From assembly GCA_913063155.1 (NCBI GenBank), contig CAJXYU010000007.1:186001-250000 (forward strand): 64,000 nt of DNA. Reading direction: 5' to 3'. Below are positions 34,538 through 42,524 of the stretch, piece after piece. This stretch comes from an uncultured Desulfovibrio sp. (GTDB lineage Bacteria > Desulfobacterota > Desulfovibrionia > Desulfovibrionales > Desulfovibrionaceae). Position numbers and translations under genes: made by a program. The notes under the pieces are model-generated. The model ran no database searches and was not told the DNA's origin. It saw only the letters and a list, made by a program, of their open reading frames with translations. Each line of letters opens with the position of its first letter. The stretch's first letter is position 1.

Positions 34538-35472
34538 GGCATCAGTCCCCCGTCCTGTTCGCGGATGCGGTCCACCAACCTGCGCACCGGATCGTAGTCC
34601 TCGTCCTTGGCCGGGATGATGCCTCGCATGCCCGCCGTGTTCAGGATCACGGCGTCATCGGGCCGTCGGATGTCCAGGGCGAACATGGCGCCGGCAATGC
34701 GTTTGGCCTGTTCCTCGGAGAACCCCTTGCGGTGGGAGTAGACCCAACTCGGATAGGGGCGGGTGCGCTGCAGCACGCGGATGCGGTCCAGGTCGATTTT
34801 GTCCTTGAGCAGATCCAGGGTACCCTGGCGGATGGAGCCCACGTCGAATGCTCCGGCGAACACGGCCAGGACCACCTTTTCCTGCTTGCCGCCCGGCCCG
34901 GGCGCGAACTCGATGTCCGAGAAATCCTTGGGGGTGACTCCGTTTTCCAGGAACATGCCCAGGGGGTAGAGGAAACCGCCCGCAGAGGAACGGTCCACGG
35001 CGATCCAGCGTTTGCCCCGGCAGTCCAGCAGGGTTTTGATGGGGCTGTCCGCCCGGCAGATGATTTCTCCGGAAAAGGTCGGCTTGCCCGAGGGTTCAAC
35101 GATGCGGGCGAAGGCGCGCGCGCCGAGCTTTGCGAGCCGCAGATAGATGAGCGGATTGGAAAAGGAGATGTCTATCTCGCCACGTTTGACCATTTCCACA
35201 TGCTCGTCGAAGGTGTTCGGGTAGACTTGGCGAAAGGCCATGCCCGTGGCCTTGCTCAGGTATTCAATGAGCAGCTTGTGACGGCCGTAGGAAATGGCGT
35301 GGGAATACTGCGGCAGATAAGCGTAAGTGATGGCGTCCTTCTGAACAGGAACAGTCATTTCCGCTCGTTTGGAAAAGTCCACCCGAATGGAATCCTCTTC
35401 GTTGCTGCACCCCCAGAAGGACAAGGGGAGCAGCAGGAGCGCCCACATAAAATATATGACCTTGAAACGCAT
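34534..35472 (-). CDS. lipoprotein, PhnD/SBP-type periplasmic binding protein
   Basis: Binding protein of 312 aa with a signal peptide ending in LSFWGC (Cys22 as the probable lipidated residue). The mature part has PhnD-like features: AYLPQYSHAISYGRHKLLIEYLSKATG, in two neighbouring pieces, DISFSNPLIYLRLAKLGARAFAR, also in two pieces, then DRSSAGGFLYPLGMFLENG and VFAGAFDVGSIRQGTLD. These form the fold of phosphate/phosphonate-binding proteins. No ABC permease or ATPase is near. It directly precedes and overlaps a membrane kinase gene, so a role as ligand-binding partner of that sensor is likely. Confidence 0.85.
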   Translation of the reverse strand: MRFKVIYFMWALLLLPLSFWGCSNEEDSIRVDFSKRAEMTVPVQKDAITYAYLPQYSHAISYGRHKLLIEYLSKATGMAFRQVYPNTFDEHVEMVKRGEIDISFSNPLIYLRLAKLGARAFARIVEPSGKPTFSGEIICRADSPIKTLLDCRGKRWIAVDRSSAGGFLYPLGMFLENGVTPKDFSDIEFAPGPGGKQEKVVLAVFAGAFDVGSIRQGTLDLLKDKIDLDRIRVLQRTRPYPSWVYSHRKGFSEEQAKRIAGAMFALDIRRPDDAVILNTAGMRGIIPAKDEDYDPVRRLVDRIREQDGGLMP

Positions 35473-35537
35473 TGGGTCTTCATAGCAGACACTTTGCAAG
35501 CGGCAAAGGGGGGATATGCGATTTCTCTTCGGTGGGA

Positions 35538-38500
35538 CTATGAATCCGTCGGAAGCTCCTCGGGAACGAGGGGCAGGCGTATGATGCAGGTGGTCCCCAC
35601 GCCCATTTCGCTTTGGAAGTCTATGGTCCCGCGGTGCTTTTCCTTGATGATCGAATAGCTCAAGGCCAGCCCCTGCCCCGTTCCCTTGCCCACCTCCTTG
35701 GTGGTGAAGAAGGGATCGAATATCTTCGGCATCACATCCTCGGGGATACCCGTGCCCGTGTCGATGATGGATATCTCCACCCAATCGTCCACGAGCCGCG
35801 TGCGCAGGGTTATCTTTCCCCTGGTGCCGTCCTTCTCGTGCTTCTGGGTCATGGCATGGGCCGCGTTGACCATGAGGTTCAGGAAGACCTGATTGAGGTC
35901 GTTCATGTAGCAGGGCACCGGGGGCATGTCTTGCTGGAAATCGAAGACCATGTCCGAGTGGTACTTCCATTCGTTTCGGCAGACCACGCTCGTCTTTTCC
36001 AGGGATTCGTTGATGTCGCAGTACTGTCTGCTTTCCGTCCCCGGGTGGGAGAAGCGTTTCATGGCCTTGACGATGCTGGTGATGCGGTCAAGGCCCTCCC
36101 TCGATTGGGCCAACGCGTTGGGAATCTCCTCCAGCAGGTAGTCCACGTCCCACTCCTCCCAGAGCGCCTTGAGTTCCTGGGCCGTGGCCCGGTCCTTCTC
36201 GCTCAGTTCCATGAGATCGAAGGTCTTCCTGTACTGGTAGAGCAGCGCCTCGAGGTTGCGGAATGTCTCGTCCATGAATTCGAGGTTGTCGCCGAGAAAC
36301 TGTGAAGGGGTGTTGATTTCGTGGGCGATGCCTGCGGAGAGTTGGCCTATGGACTCCATTTTCTGGGCCAGGTTCAGGCGGCGCTCCATGTTTTTTCGTT
36401 CGGTTATGTCGAAAATGATCTGGATGTACCGGGGTTCTCCCTCGATGGTGTACTCAAGCACCGTCTGTTGTATGGGCAGCATGGAGCCATCCTTGCGGAT
36501 GATTTTTGTTTCCTTGTCCATGATGCCGCTTTCAGGCGTGGGGCACGCCCCCGGAAATTCGCCGTTTCGTCGTTCCCAGCAGAACATGTCGCATTCCTTG
36601 CCGACGTAATCCTCCCGATTTCCGCCGAGCATTTCCAGGGCCACATCGTTGATCTCCTCCACCACGTGTGTTTCTGGAACAACGATGATGATGCCCGACC
36701 GGATACCGGTGAGGATGTTTTTCATCAGGTCCCGGCTTGCGGTCAGGGCCTGTTCGCTGTGCATGCGCTGGGCTGCCAGGGCGAAGTAGTTGGCGAAGCG
36801 GCCGACCAGTTCCACGTCGGCCTGTGTGTATCCGCCTTTCTTGTTGGCCAGGGTGATCTGTCCCACGAGTTCCTTGCCGAGCAGTACTGGGTAGGAAAGC
36901 AGGTTGCCCAGGGCTATATGCCCTTCGGGTGCTCCCTTGCCGGCGGGGTGGCTTTGGATGTCGTTGATGTAGAATGGCTCATGGGTGTTCAGGCTGTACC
37001 CCCACAGGGATGGATAGACACCGTTTTCATCCGGCGGGAATACAATGGTCTTCTGCTCTTCCGACACCTCGCAAAGATCCATCATTTTTGAGATGGTGTG
37101 CACCATCAGTGCGCCTTCGTCTCCTATGGTGCCGACATAACCGTGCTCACTGCCCGTGAGCCTGCATGTTTCCGACATCACCACTTCCGCGGCCGTCTGA
37201 ATGGTGGCTTCCGGAGCCACAAGGGGGATGTAGAGCCGGGCCAGGGACATGTTCACCGCCAGATTCCGCTGCTGCTCCTGCGCTGATTGTCGCATCTCGG
37301 TGACGTCCTGCACGGTGCCCAGGGACCGCAGGGGAGAGCCTTCGTCGTCGTAGATGGTGTCGCAGCGTTCGTGCATGTAGCGCACCTTGCCGTCGCCGCG
37401 GATGATGCGATGGGTGATGTCGTAAGGGGTACGGTTTTTCAGGGACTCATCGTACGCCTTTTTTACCGCATCCCTGTCCTCGGGGTGCAGCGTGGCGTAA
37501 AACGCTTCCAGGTCCGAAGCGAAGTCCTCCCGTCTGAGGCCGAACAGCTGGTGAACCCCGTCCGACCAGCGTAGGATGTTGTTGGGGATGTCCAGTTCCC
37601 AATGGCCCATGCGTGCGATTTGCTGCGCATCCCTGTATTTGTCCTGGCTGGCCTGCAGGGCCTCCTCGGCCCTTTTCTGCAAGGTGATGTCCTGGTTGGC
37701 GCCGATGATCCGTTCAACGTCTCTCCGATCGTCGAGTTGTGGCACCACCACCCCCCTGAACGTGCGGGTTTCGCCGTCTTTGCAGATGGCGCGGTACTCT
37801 GCGGACACACTCTTTCTGTGCTTGAATATGTCAGTGAAGAGCCCTTTCATTCGCGCCCTGTCTTCGGGGTGGACGATGGTTTCCGTGAAAAACTTGTGCC
37901 GTTCCAGGAATTCTCCCGGTTCGTATCCGAAAAGCCGGTAGAGGTTGTCGGTCCAGTAGGTCAGGTCTTTCTTGACGTCGTATTCCCAGCCGCCCACCTT
38001 CCCCAGTTCCTCGGTTTCCTCGAGAAGCCGTTTCATGAGTTGCATGTTCTGTTCGTTCCGCTTGTTGTCCGTCACATCCCAGGCCATGTCCGCCAGCAGG
38101 GTGATGGTTTCGACGTCCTCCTCCACGTAATCCCTGGCCTTGTTGCCCACGCCGAGCACGGCCACGATGTCGTCTTTGCGGAACACGGGCACGGTCAGGA
38201 ATCGACTTACCTCCGCATGTCCTTCGGGCAGGCCGCGTTTGCTAGGCATAGATCTGTAATCGTTGCAGATGATCGGTTTTTTTTCGCGGATGCAGTCGGC
38301 CCAAGCCCCGGCGTTGTCCATGGCGTAGAGCGTGCCGTCGTTTTTCATTGCGCACATGTGGGCGCTGGTGTTGGTGGACCATGCCTTGGTCTCAATCACC
38401 TGTCGGCTCGGTTGGAAAAAGTGGAAAAATCCTATGGTGCTGTCGGTCAGGGCTTCTGCTTCGTCCACCGTCGCCACCAGAAGTTCCTGCAGGGTATGAC

Positions 38501-38975
38501 CCGAGGCGTACTGCATGAGACGCAGCCGCGCCTGAAGTACGTTTTCCGAACGCTGTCGCTGCGTAATGTCCACGGAGCTTGACCAGACGGCGATCAGGAC
38601 GTCGTCTTCGACGACACCGTACAGGGTGTCCAGGCCGTAGTAGGTCTGTCCGGTGAGTATCCTTTCCCGGATGGGGTGGTCCTGGAGGCGATAGCCGCCT
38701 TCCACGAACGCGGACAAAAAGGAGTCCTGGCCTCTCCCATGGATCAGGTCGCCATACCGCTTTCCGATCAGGGACTCCAGGCTGTCCTGCCGGAAGGCCC
38801 GTCGGCAGGCTTCATTGGCCTTGATGCAGACCGAATCATAGAGCATGTCCACCTGTTGCTCCACCGGCAGGTCGGTTCGCAGGCCTTCGGGGGGCTTCCA
38901 GCAGGATACGGGGTTTGACGAGGCGTCGATGAATGCCTGGTGCTGTCCCATGGTATGCTTGTTCGTGTCGGCCAT
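35538..38975 (-). CDS. large cytoplasmic multi-PAS/GAF histidine kinase
   Basis: Protein of 1145 aa without TM segments. In order it has an N-terminal PAS-like region (to about 140), a GAF domain (about 150-300; GFFHFF, VGNKARDYVEED), two PAS domains with PAC tails (each with WxxD and a VHPEDR/LHPEDR motif, about 330-565), a second GAF (about 585-740), a fourth PAS with CWERRNGEFPGAC, and a kinase core with the His in GIAHEINTPSQF and DTGTGIPEDV. GGAG lies 8 bases before ATG 38975. It is 65 bases upstream of the PhnD-like gene, so it may head the same transcript. Several cysteines in the fourth PAS might be redox-active. Confidence 0.9.
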   Translation of the reverse strand: MADTNKHTMGQHQAFIDASSNPVSCWKPPEGLRTDLPVEQQVDMLYDSVCIKANEACRRAFRQDSLESLIGKRYGDLIHGRGQDSFLSAFVEGGYRLQDHPIRERILTGQTYYGLDTLYGVVEDDVLIAVWSSSVDITQRQRSENVLQARLRLMQYASGHTLQELLVATVDEAEALTDSTIGFFHFFQPSRQVIETKAWSTNTSAHMCAMKNDGTLYAMDNAGAWADCIREKKPIICNDYRSMPSKRGLPEGHAEVSRFLTVPVFRKDDIVAVLGVGNKARDYVEEDVETITLLADMAWDVTDNKRNEQNMQLMKRLLEETEELGKVGGWEYDVKKDLTYWTDNLYRLFGYEPGEFLERHKFFTETIVHPEDRARMKGLFTDIFKHRKSVSAEYRAICKDGETRTFRGVVVPQLDDRRDVERIIGANQDITLQKRAEEALQASQDKYRDAQQIARMGHWELDIPNNILRWSDGVHQLFGLRREDFASDLEAFYATLHPEDRDAVKKAYDESLKNRTPYDITHRIIRGDGKVRYMHERCDTIYDDEGSPLRSLGTVQDVTEMRQSAQEQQRNLAVNMSLARLYIPLVAPEATIQTAAEVVMSETCRLTGSEHGYVGTIGDEGALMVHTISKMMDLCEVSEEQKTIVFPPDENGVYPSLWGYSLNTHEPFYINDIQSHPAGKGAPEGHIALGNLLSYPVLLGKELVGQITLANKKGGYTQADVELVGRFANYFALAAQRMHSEQALTASRDLMKNILTGIRSGIIIVVPETHVVEEINDVALEMLGGNREDYVGKECDMFCWERRNGEFPGACPTPESGIMDKETKIIRKDGSMLPIQQTVLEYTIEGEPRYIQIIFDITERKNMERRLNLAQKMESIGQLSAGIAHEINTPSQFLGDNLEFMDETFRNLEALLYQYRKTFDLMELSEKDRATAQELKALWEEWDVDYLLEEIPNALAQSREGLDRITSIVKAMKRFSHPGTESRQYCDINESLEKTSVVCRNEWKYHSDMVFDFQQDMPPVPCYMNDLNQVFLNLMVNAAHAMTQKHEKDGTRGKITLRTRLVDDWVEISIIDTGTGIPEDVMPKIFDPFFTTKEVGKGTGQGLALSYSIIKEKHRGTIDFQSEMGVGTTCIIRLPLVPEELPTDS

Positions 38976-39102
38976 TGCGCGCTCCGGTACTCTTGGTCGC
39001 CCGGCAGGTCCCGGCCGCCGTATGTCGTTGCGGTCATTGCATAGTCGTATCACACTGTTGGGTGGCGAGGCATGATTATTCCCGGCGTTTGCGGTTGCGC
39101 GG

Positions 39103-39129
39103 AAAAGGCCCGGTCGGGAAACCGGGCCT
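39103..39129 (-). terminator. terminator of the cfa-like gene
   Basis: AGGCCCGGT (39106-39114) pairs with ACCGGGCCT (39121-39129). On the minus strand the stem is followed by a short T-run. It lies 15 bases after the stop. Confidence 0.8.
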
Positions 39130-39143
39130 GAAAGGAGTGGGCG

Positions 39144-40259
39144 TCAGAGGCGGCAGCGGGGCTGCTCGCGCCCCACGCCGTGCTTGGTCATGACGATCTG
39201 CCAGAGCTGGATGTCGCGGGCGCGGAAGGCGCCGGCGCAGGAGAGCAGGTAGTATTCCCACATGCGTTTGAAGCGTTCGTCGTACCTGGATTCCAGTTCG
39301 GGCCAGGCGTTCTGGAAGTTCTCGTTCCAAGCCATGAGGGTCTTGTCGTAATGCGGCCCGAAATTGTGCCAGTCCTCAATGATGAACAGTCCCTCCACCG
39401 CCGCGGCGATCTGGGCGGTGCTGGGCAGCATGCCGTTGGGGAAAATATGCTTGCTGACCCAGGGGTCGCAGCTTGTCATGGACTTGTTGCCGCCGATGGT
39501 GTGGAGCAGGAAGACGCCGTCGTCCGCCAGGCAACGGTGTACCGTTTCCATGAAGGTACGGTAGTTCTTCATGCCTACGTGTTCGAACATTCCCACCGAA
39601 ACCACCTTGTCGTAGGTGCCGTCCAGAGAGTGGTAGTCGCAGTCCAGAAACCGGACAGGCAGGTCCCTGCAGGTTTCGCGGGCATGGCGCAATTGCTCCC
39701 TTGCGATGTTCACGGCCGTCACCTTGCAGCCGAACTGCTCCGCCATGTGCCGGGCCAGTCCTCCCCAGCCGCACCCTATGTCCAGAAGGGTGTCCCCCGG
39801 TTGCAGCTGCAGCTTCCCGGCTATGAGGGCCAGCTTGTTTTCCTGGGCCAGGTCCAGGTCGTCGGTGCCGTTGAAGTAGGCGCAGCTGTACTGACGGTTC
39901 TTGTCCAGGAAGGAAAAGAACAGGTCGTTGCCGATGTCGTAATGGCGTTTGGCGATGATGCGGCTGCGAAGCCCGGATTGGAGATTGAGCAGTTTTCCGG
40001 GCAGAAGACGGACCAGGTAGCGCAGACTGCCGCGGACCCTTTCCTCCAGTCCGCCGCGCAGGAGCCGATTGATCATTTCATCGATGCTCGGGCAGTTCCA
40101 CCAGCCGTCCATGTAGGACTCGCCAAGGCCCAGGTTCTTATCGCGCCAGATTCGCTGGTACCAGCGATCGTCGAAGACCCGGATGTCCCACGGGTGCGGG
40201 CCGTTGATGGAAATACCGGCATGTTCCATGAGTTCCTGGATGGTATTGGATATGATCAT
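39144..40259 (-). CDS. cfa: cyclopropane-fatty-acyl-phospholipid synthase
   Basis: SAM-dependent enzyme of 371 aa that adds a methylene group to the double bonds of membrane phospholipid acyl chains. The N-terminal lipid-binding part reads DIRVFDDRWYQRIWRDKNLGLGESYMDGWW in sequence, the last words being a family hallmark. The SAM-binding motif is LLDIGCGWGGLARHMAE. Further signatures are SVGMFEHVGMKNY and HTIGGN. The C terminus has FRARDIQLWQIVM. GGAGG lies 6-7 bases before the ATG at 40259. It is about the length of E. coli Cfa and probably monocistronic. Confidence 0.96.
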   Translation of the reverse strand: MIISNTIQELMEHAGISINGPHPWDIRVFDDRWYQRIWRDKNLGLGESYMDGWWNCPSIDEMINRLLRGGLEERVRGSLRYLVRLLPGKLLNLQSGLRSRIIAKRHYDIGNDLFFSFLDKNRQYSCAYFNGTDDLDLAQENKLALIAGKLQLQPGDTLLDIGCGWGGLARHMAEQFGCKVTAVNIAREQLRHARETCRDLPVRFLDCDYHSLDGTYDKVVSVGMFEHVGMKNYRTFMETVHRCLADDGVFLLHTIGGNKSMTSCDPWVSKHIFPNGMLPSTAQIAAAVEGLFIIEDWHNFGPHYDKTLMAWNENFQNAWPELESRYDERFKRMWEYYLLSCAGAFRARDIQLWQIVMTKHGVGREQPRCRL

Positions 40260-40365
40260 GACACACCTCCTGATTTCCTGACATATCCAAGGAATGTGCT
40301 GCAAAGGCCGATACGGACGAATTTTCCGCCTATCCTCCGTATGGCCTGTGTATATACCTTGTGCG

Positions 40366-40394
40366 TTAATACGAAATCGCGGCTGTTTTGCCAA
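40366..40394 (-). promoter_or_regulatory. candidate sigma-70 promoter of the cfa-like gene
   Basis: Read on the minus strand: TTGGCA (40389-40394), a 17-base spacer and TATTAA (40366-40371), about 100 bases before the ATG. Confidence 0.6.
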
Positions 40395-40513
40395 CCCGGA
40401 CAGGGAGAAAAAGTGATCGGACATGACTCTTCGGGCTTTGTGTGCAACCCTTTTCCCGTTGTGTCCGTCCCTATGTATGAATGCTTTTCATAAACAGAGA
40501 AAGAACACTCCCC

Positions 40514-40792
40514 ATGCGGATTTATTTTTCCATCGCGCTTTTGGCGGTGCTGGTGCTTTCGTGCGCGTTTCTGGCGTTCTCCAAAATCTCCGCCTGTGCC
40601 TGCAGCCGTCAAGCCGATTTCAGCGTTGTGACCACGATCCGCGAGCGGTTACCCTGCTCGTGGATTCTGGGGAGTTCCCAGAGTGGGAGCCCGCACCATG
40701 CGCCGGGGACCCGGGCAGGGGAACTATGCCCGGGCCGAAAGGTCCGGCAGGGGGCAGGGGCCCCCGGTGTGATGGTGCGGCCGAGGACCTGA
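40514..40792 (+). CDS. possible small secreted protein (doubtful)
   Basis: A frame of 92 codons opens with a signal-peptide-like stretch (MRIYFSIALLAVLVLSCAFLAF) and then SKISACACSRQADFSVV. The C-terminal half is Arg/Gly/Pro-rich and lies over a strong inverted repeat, so it may not be translated as shown. No Shine-Dalgarno is visible. If real, only the first 50 residues look protein-like. The alternative is that the region is a non-coding RNA or leader upstream of the diguanylate cyclase gene. Confidence 0.25.
   Translation: MRIYFSIALLAVLVLSCAFLAFSKISACACSRQADFSVVTTIRERLPCSWILGSSQSGSPHHAPGTRAGELCPGRKVRQGAGAPGVMVRPRT
40632..40780 (+). ncRNA. candidate structured RNA upstream of the diguanylate cyclase gene
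   Basis: A row of hairpins precedes the PAS-GGDEF gene. Hairpin 1 can pair CCACGA (40632-40637) with TCGTGG (40658-40663), or alternatively CGAGC (40642-40646) with GCTCG (40656-40660). Hairpin 2 pairs TCTGGG (40666-40671) with CCCAGA (40677-40682). A large arm pairs CCGCACCAT (40691-40699) with ATGGTGCGG (40772-40780) and CCGGGG (40703-40708) with CCCCGG (40762-40767). Inside it CCCGGGC (40710-40716) pairs with GCCCGGG (40728-40734), and a GGCC-GAAA-GGTC tetraloop stem can form. I recognise no known riboswitch or RNA family; orientation is inferred from the downstream gene. Confidence 0.4.
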
Positions 40793-40851
40793 CCAAGGTT
40801 ATTCCCCTCTATTATTGACCGATTCTCCATACTTTGCGATGCTTGTAATGT

Positions 40852-41757
40852 ATGGAAAGACTGCAACCGAGCTGGCTCAAGGTCTTGGACGCCGTTGCCG
40901 ACGGTATTTACGTCACGGACCGCGAGCGCCGGATTCTTTTCTGGAACAAGGGGGCCGAGCGTATTTCGGGGTTTCGCCGTGACGAGGTGCTGGGCAAGAG
41001 TTGCGCCGACAACGTGCTGGCCCATGCCACCGATGCCGGAGTGTGCCTGTGCGAGACCCAATGTCCCCTGGCCAAAACCATGATTGACGGGTGCGATCGT
41101 GAGGCCGAGGTGAACCTGCGCCACAAGGACGGACACCGGGTACCGGTTTCGGTCAGGACCTCCGCCATCTACGACGATGAGGGAGGCATCGTGGGGGCCG
41201 TGGAAACCTTTGTGGACCGCACCGAGGTGCTCTCTGCCCTCAAAAAGGTGGACAGGCTCACCGAACAATCCCTTGTCGATCCGCTGACCGGTGTGGGCAA
41301 CCGGCGTTTCGGGGACCGGGAGCTGGAAACCCGGTTTGACGAGATGCGCCGCTATGGCTGGGGGTTCGCCATGGTCCTGTGCGACATCGACCATTTCAAG
41401 TGGATCAACGACGAGTACGGGCACGCCCTGGGCGACAAGGTCCTGCAGATGGTGGCCAAAACGCTCAAAGGTGCTGTCCGCGGTTTCGATTTTCTTGGCC
41501 GGTGGGGCGGCGAGGAGTTCCTGATCCTGCTCCCCAACCTGCCCGGCGAAGAAGCGCTCAAGGCCGTTCTCGAACGGCAGCGTGCGCTTATGGAATCCTC
41601 CACATTCGTCAAGGACGGCCACCCCATTCGGGTGACGCTTTCCTTCGGCGCTTCCATCGCCCGGGAGAACGACACGCCGGAAACGCTGTACCGGCGGGTG
41701 GACAGACTGCTGTACAAAAGCAAGCAGAGCGGTCGCAACATGGTCACTGTGGGCTGA
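40852..41757 (+). CDS. PAS-GGDEF diguanylate cyclase, active-looking
   Basis: Soluble protein of 301 aa that should make c-di-GMP from two GTP. The PAS domain (about 8-125) has VADGIYVTDRERRILFWNKGAE, split by its conserved Asn, and ends in VDRTEV. The linker LSALKKVDRLTEQSLVDPLTGVGNR leads into GGDEF. Metal and GTP residues are kept (CDIDHFKWINDEYGH), and the active site reads RWGGEEFL. The inhibitory I-site RGFD lies exactly five residues before it. No Shine-Dalgarno is evident before ATG 40852; the start agrees with its paralogue. PAS cysteines (CLCETQC) could be redox-sensitive. Confidence 0.92.
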   Translation: MERLQPSWLKVLDAVADGIYVTDRERRILFWNKGAERISGFRRDEVLGKSCADNVLAHATDAGVCLCETQCPLAKTMIDGCDREAEVNLRHKDGHRVPVSVRTSAIYDDEGGIVGAVETFVDRTEVLSALKKVDRLTEQSLVDPLTGVGNRRFGDRELETRFDEMRRYGWGFAMVLCDIDHFKWINDEYGHALGDKVLQMVAKTLKGAVRGFDFLGRWGGEEFLILLPNLPGEEALKAVLERQRALMESSTFVKDGHPIRVTLSFGASIARENDTPETLYRRVDRLLYKSKQSGRNMVTVG

Positions 41758-41771
41758 GCAGTCCGCAACGC

Positions 41772-41796
41772 AAAGCCCCGCCGAAGCGGGGCTTTT
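41772..41796. terminator. bidirectional terminator between the diguanylate cyclase and Hsp20 genes
   Basis: AAAGCCCCGC (41772-41781) and GCGGGGCTTT (41786-41795) flank a CGAA tetraloop, with T-run and A-run ends. It lies between two convergent genes. Confidence 0.9.
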
Positions 41797-41813
41797 ATGG
41801 GGGGAATCGGCCT

Positions 41814-42374
41814 TTACGGTTGGTCCGACTCAATGGGTATCTTCCTGGCTTCCGGTGTCACCGGACTGGTACGTTGGAGCGTGATGGTCAACGCGCCGTT
41901 CTTGAACGAGGCCGTGATGTTTTCCTTGTCTGCGTCCTCGGGCAGGTTCAGAACCCGGCGGAACGAGCCGTAGGAGCGTTCGACACGGTAGTAGCCCTTG
42001 TCTTCGGTCTTTTCCTCCTTCTTGCGCTCGGCGCTGAGCACCAGCACATCGTTGTTGAGCTGGATGTCGATGTCCTTTTCCTCGATTCCGGGCAGGTCCG
42101 CCTCGATCACGTACTCCTTGTCGGTGCCGGAAATGTCCACACTGGGTTTGAACGGGTCATGTCTCAAGCCTGTCCAGTTCTCGCGCAGCCGGTTTGAAAA
42201 CGGCGATGCGAAACGTCCGAACATTGTTTCTGCCATCTGGTCGAATTCACGATGGAACAAATCAAGCGGGTGAGCCGATGCGGACCCCTTTTCCATGTGT
42301 CTGACCGGGAGGTCCTTTTCCTGTTCATGCTCCCTCTTGAGCCAGTTCCATGGATTCAGCTTGGAAATGGTCAT
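41814..42374 (-). CDS. Hsp20/alpha-crystallin small heat shock protein
   Basis: ATP-independent holdase chaperone of 186 aa. An N-terminal variable region with aromatic residues (DLFHREFDQMAETMFGRF) is followed by the alpha-crystallin domain (about 85-175): SVDISGTDKEYVIEADLPGIEEKDI in two parts, YYRVERSYGSFRRVLNLPEDAD in two parts, and the conserved FKNGALTITL. A C-terminal IxI-like motif is visible as KIPIES. AAGGAGG precedes the ATG. The gene separates two PAS-GGDEF paralogues and is transcribed against the first. Confidence 0.95.
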   Translation of the reverse strand: MTISKLNPWNWLKREHEQEKDLPVRHMEKGSASAHPLDLFHREFDQMAETMFGRFASPFSNRLRENWTGLRHDPFKPSVDISGTDKEYVIEADLPGIEEKDIDIQLNNDVLVLSAERKKEEKTEDKGYYRVERSYGSFRRVLNLPEDADKENITASFKNGALTITLQRTSPVTPEARKIPIESDQP

Positions 42375-42417
42375 TGTGCTTCCTCCTTGGATTGAACAAT
42401 TTTCCTTTTACATCAGT

Positions 42418-42445
42418 AAGATAAGATGGAATTTCTTCCAGTCAA
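42418..42445 (-). promoter_or_regulatory. candidate Hsp20 promoter with inverted repeat in the spacer
   Basis: Read on the minus strand: TTGACT (42440-42445), a 16-base spacer and TATCTT (42418-42423). The spacer region holds the dyad TGGAA-N4-TTCCA (42427-42440). This could be a repressor or activator site for stress control; it does not match the CIRCE operator, and the spacing does not fit an E. coli-type sigma-32 promoter. Confidence 0.5.
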
Positions 42446-42524
42446 GAGGAGGCGGACGATTTTGCCGCGCCCTCCAGGAAAAACTCTAATTGACTCCTCT
42501 ATGCCCTCCTGCAATTGTCGGATT

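Noticed and set aside
40735-40800. Minus-strand similarity to the GGTCAGGTCC stretch of signal recognition particle RNA
   Set aside because: The tetraloop and the GGAAGCAGC side of the SRP helix 8 are missing, so the match is short and accidental.
42427-42445. Sigma-32 type promoter for Hsp20 (CTTGAC with CCAT)
   Set aside because: The spacing between the two parts is several bases too short for the known consensus; a sigma-70 reading fits better.
42426-42524. N-terminal extension of the degenerate GGDEF protein
   Set aside because: These codons cover the Hsp20 promoter and have no counterpart in the equally long paralogue at 40852.
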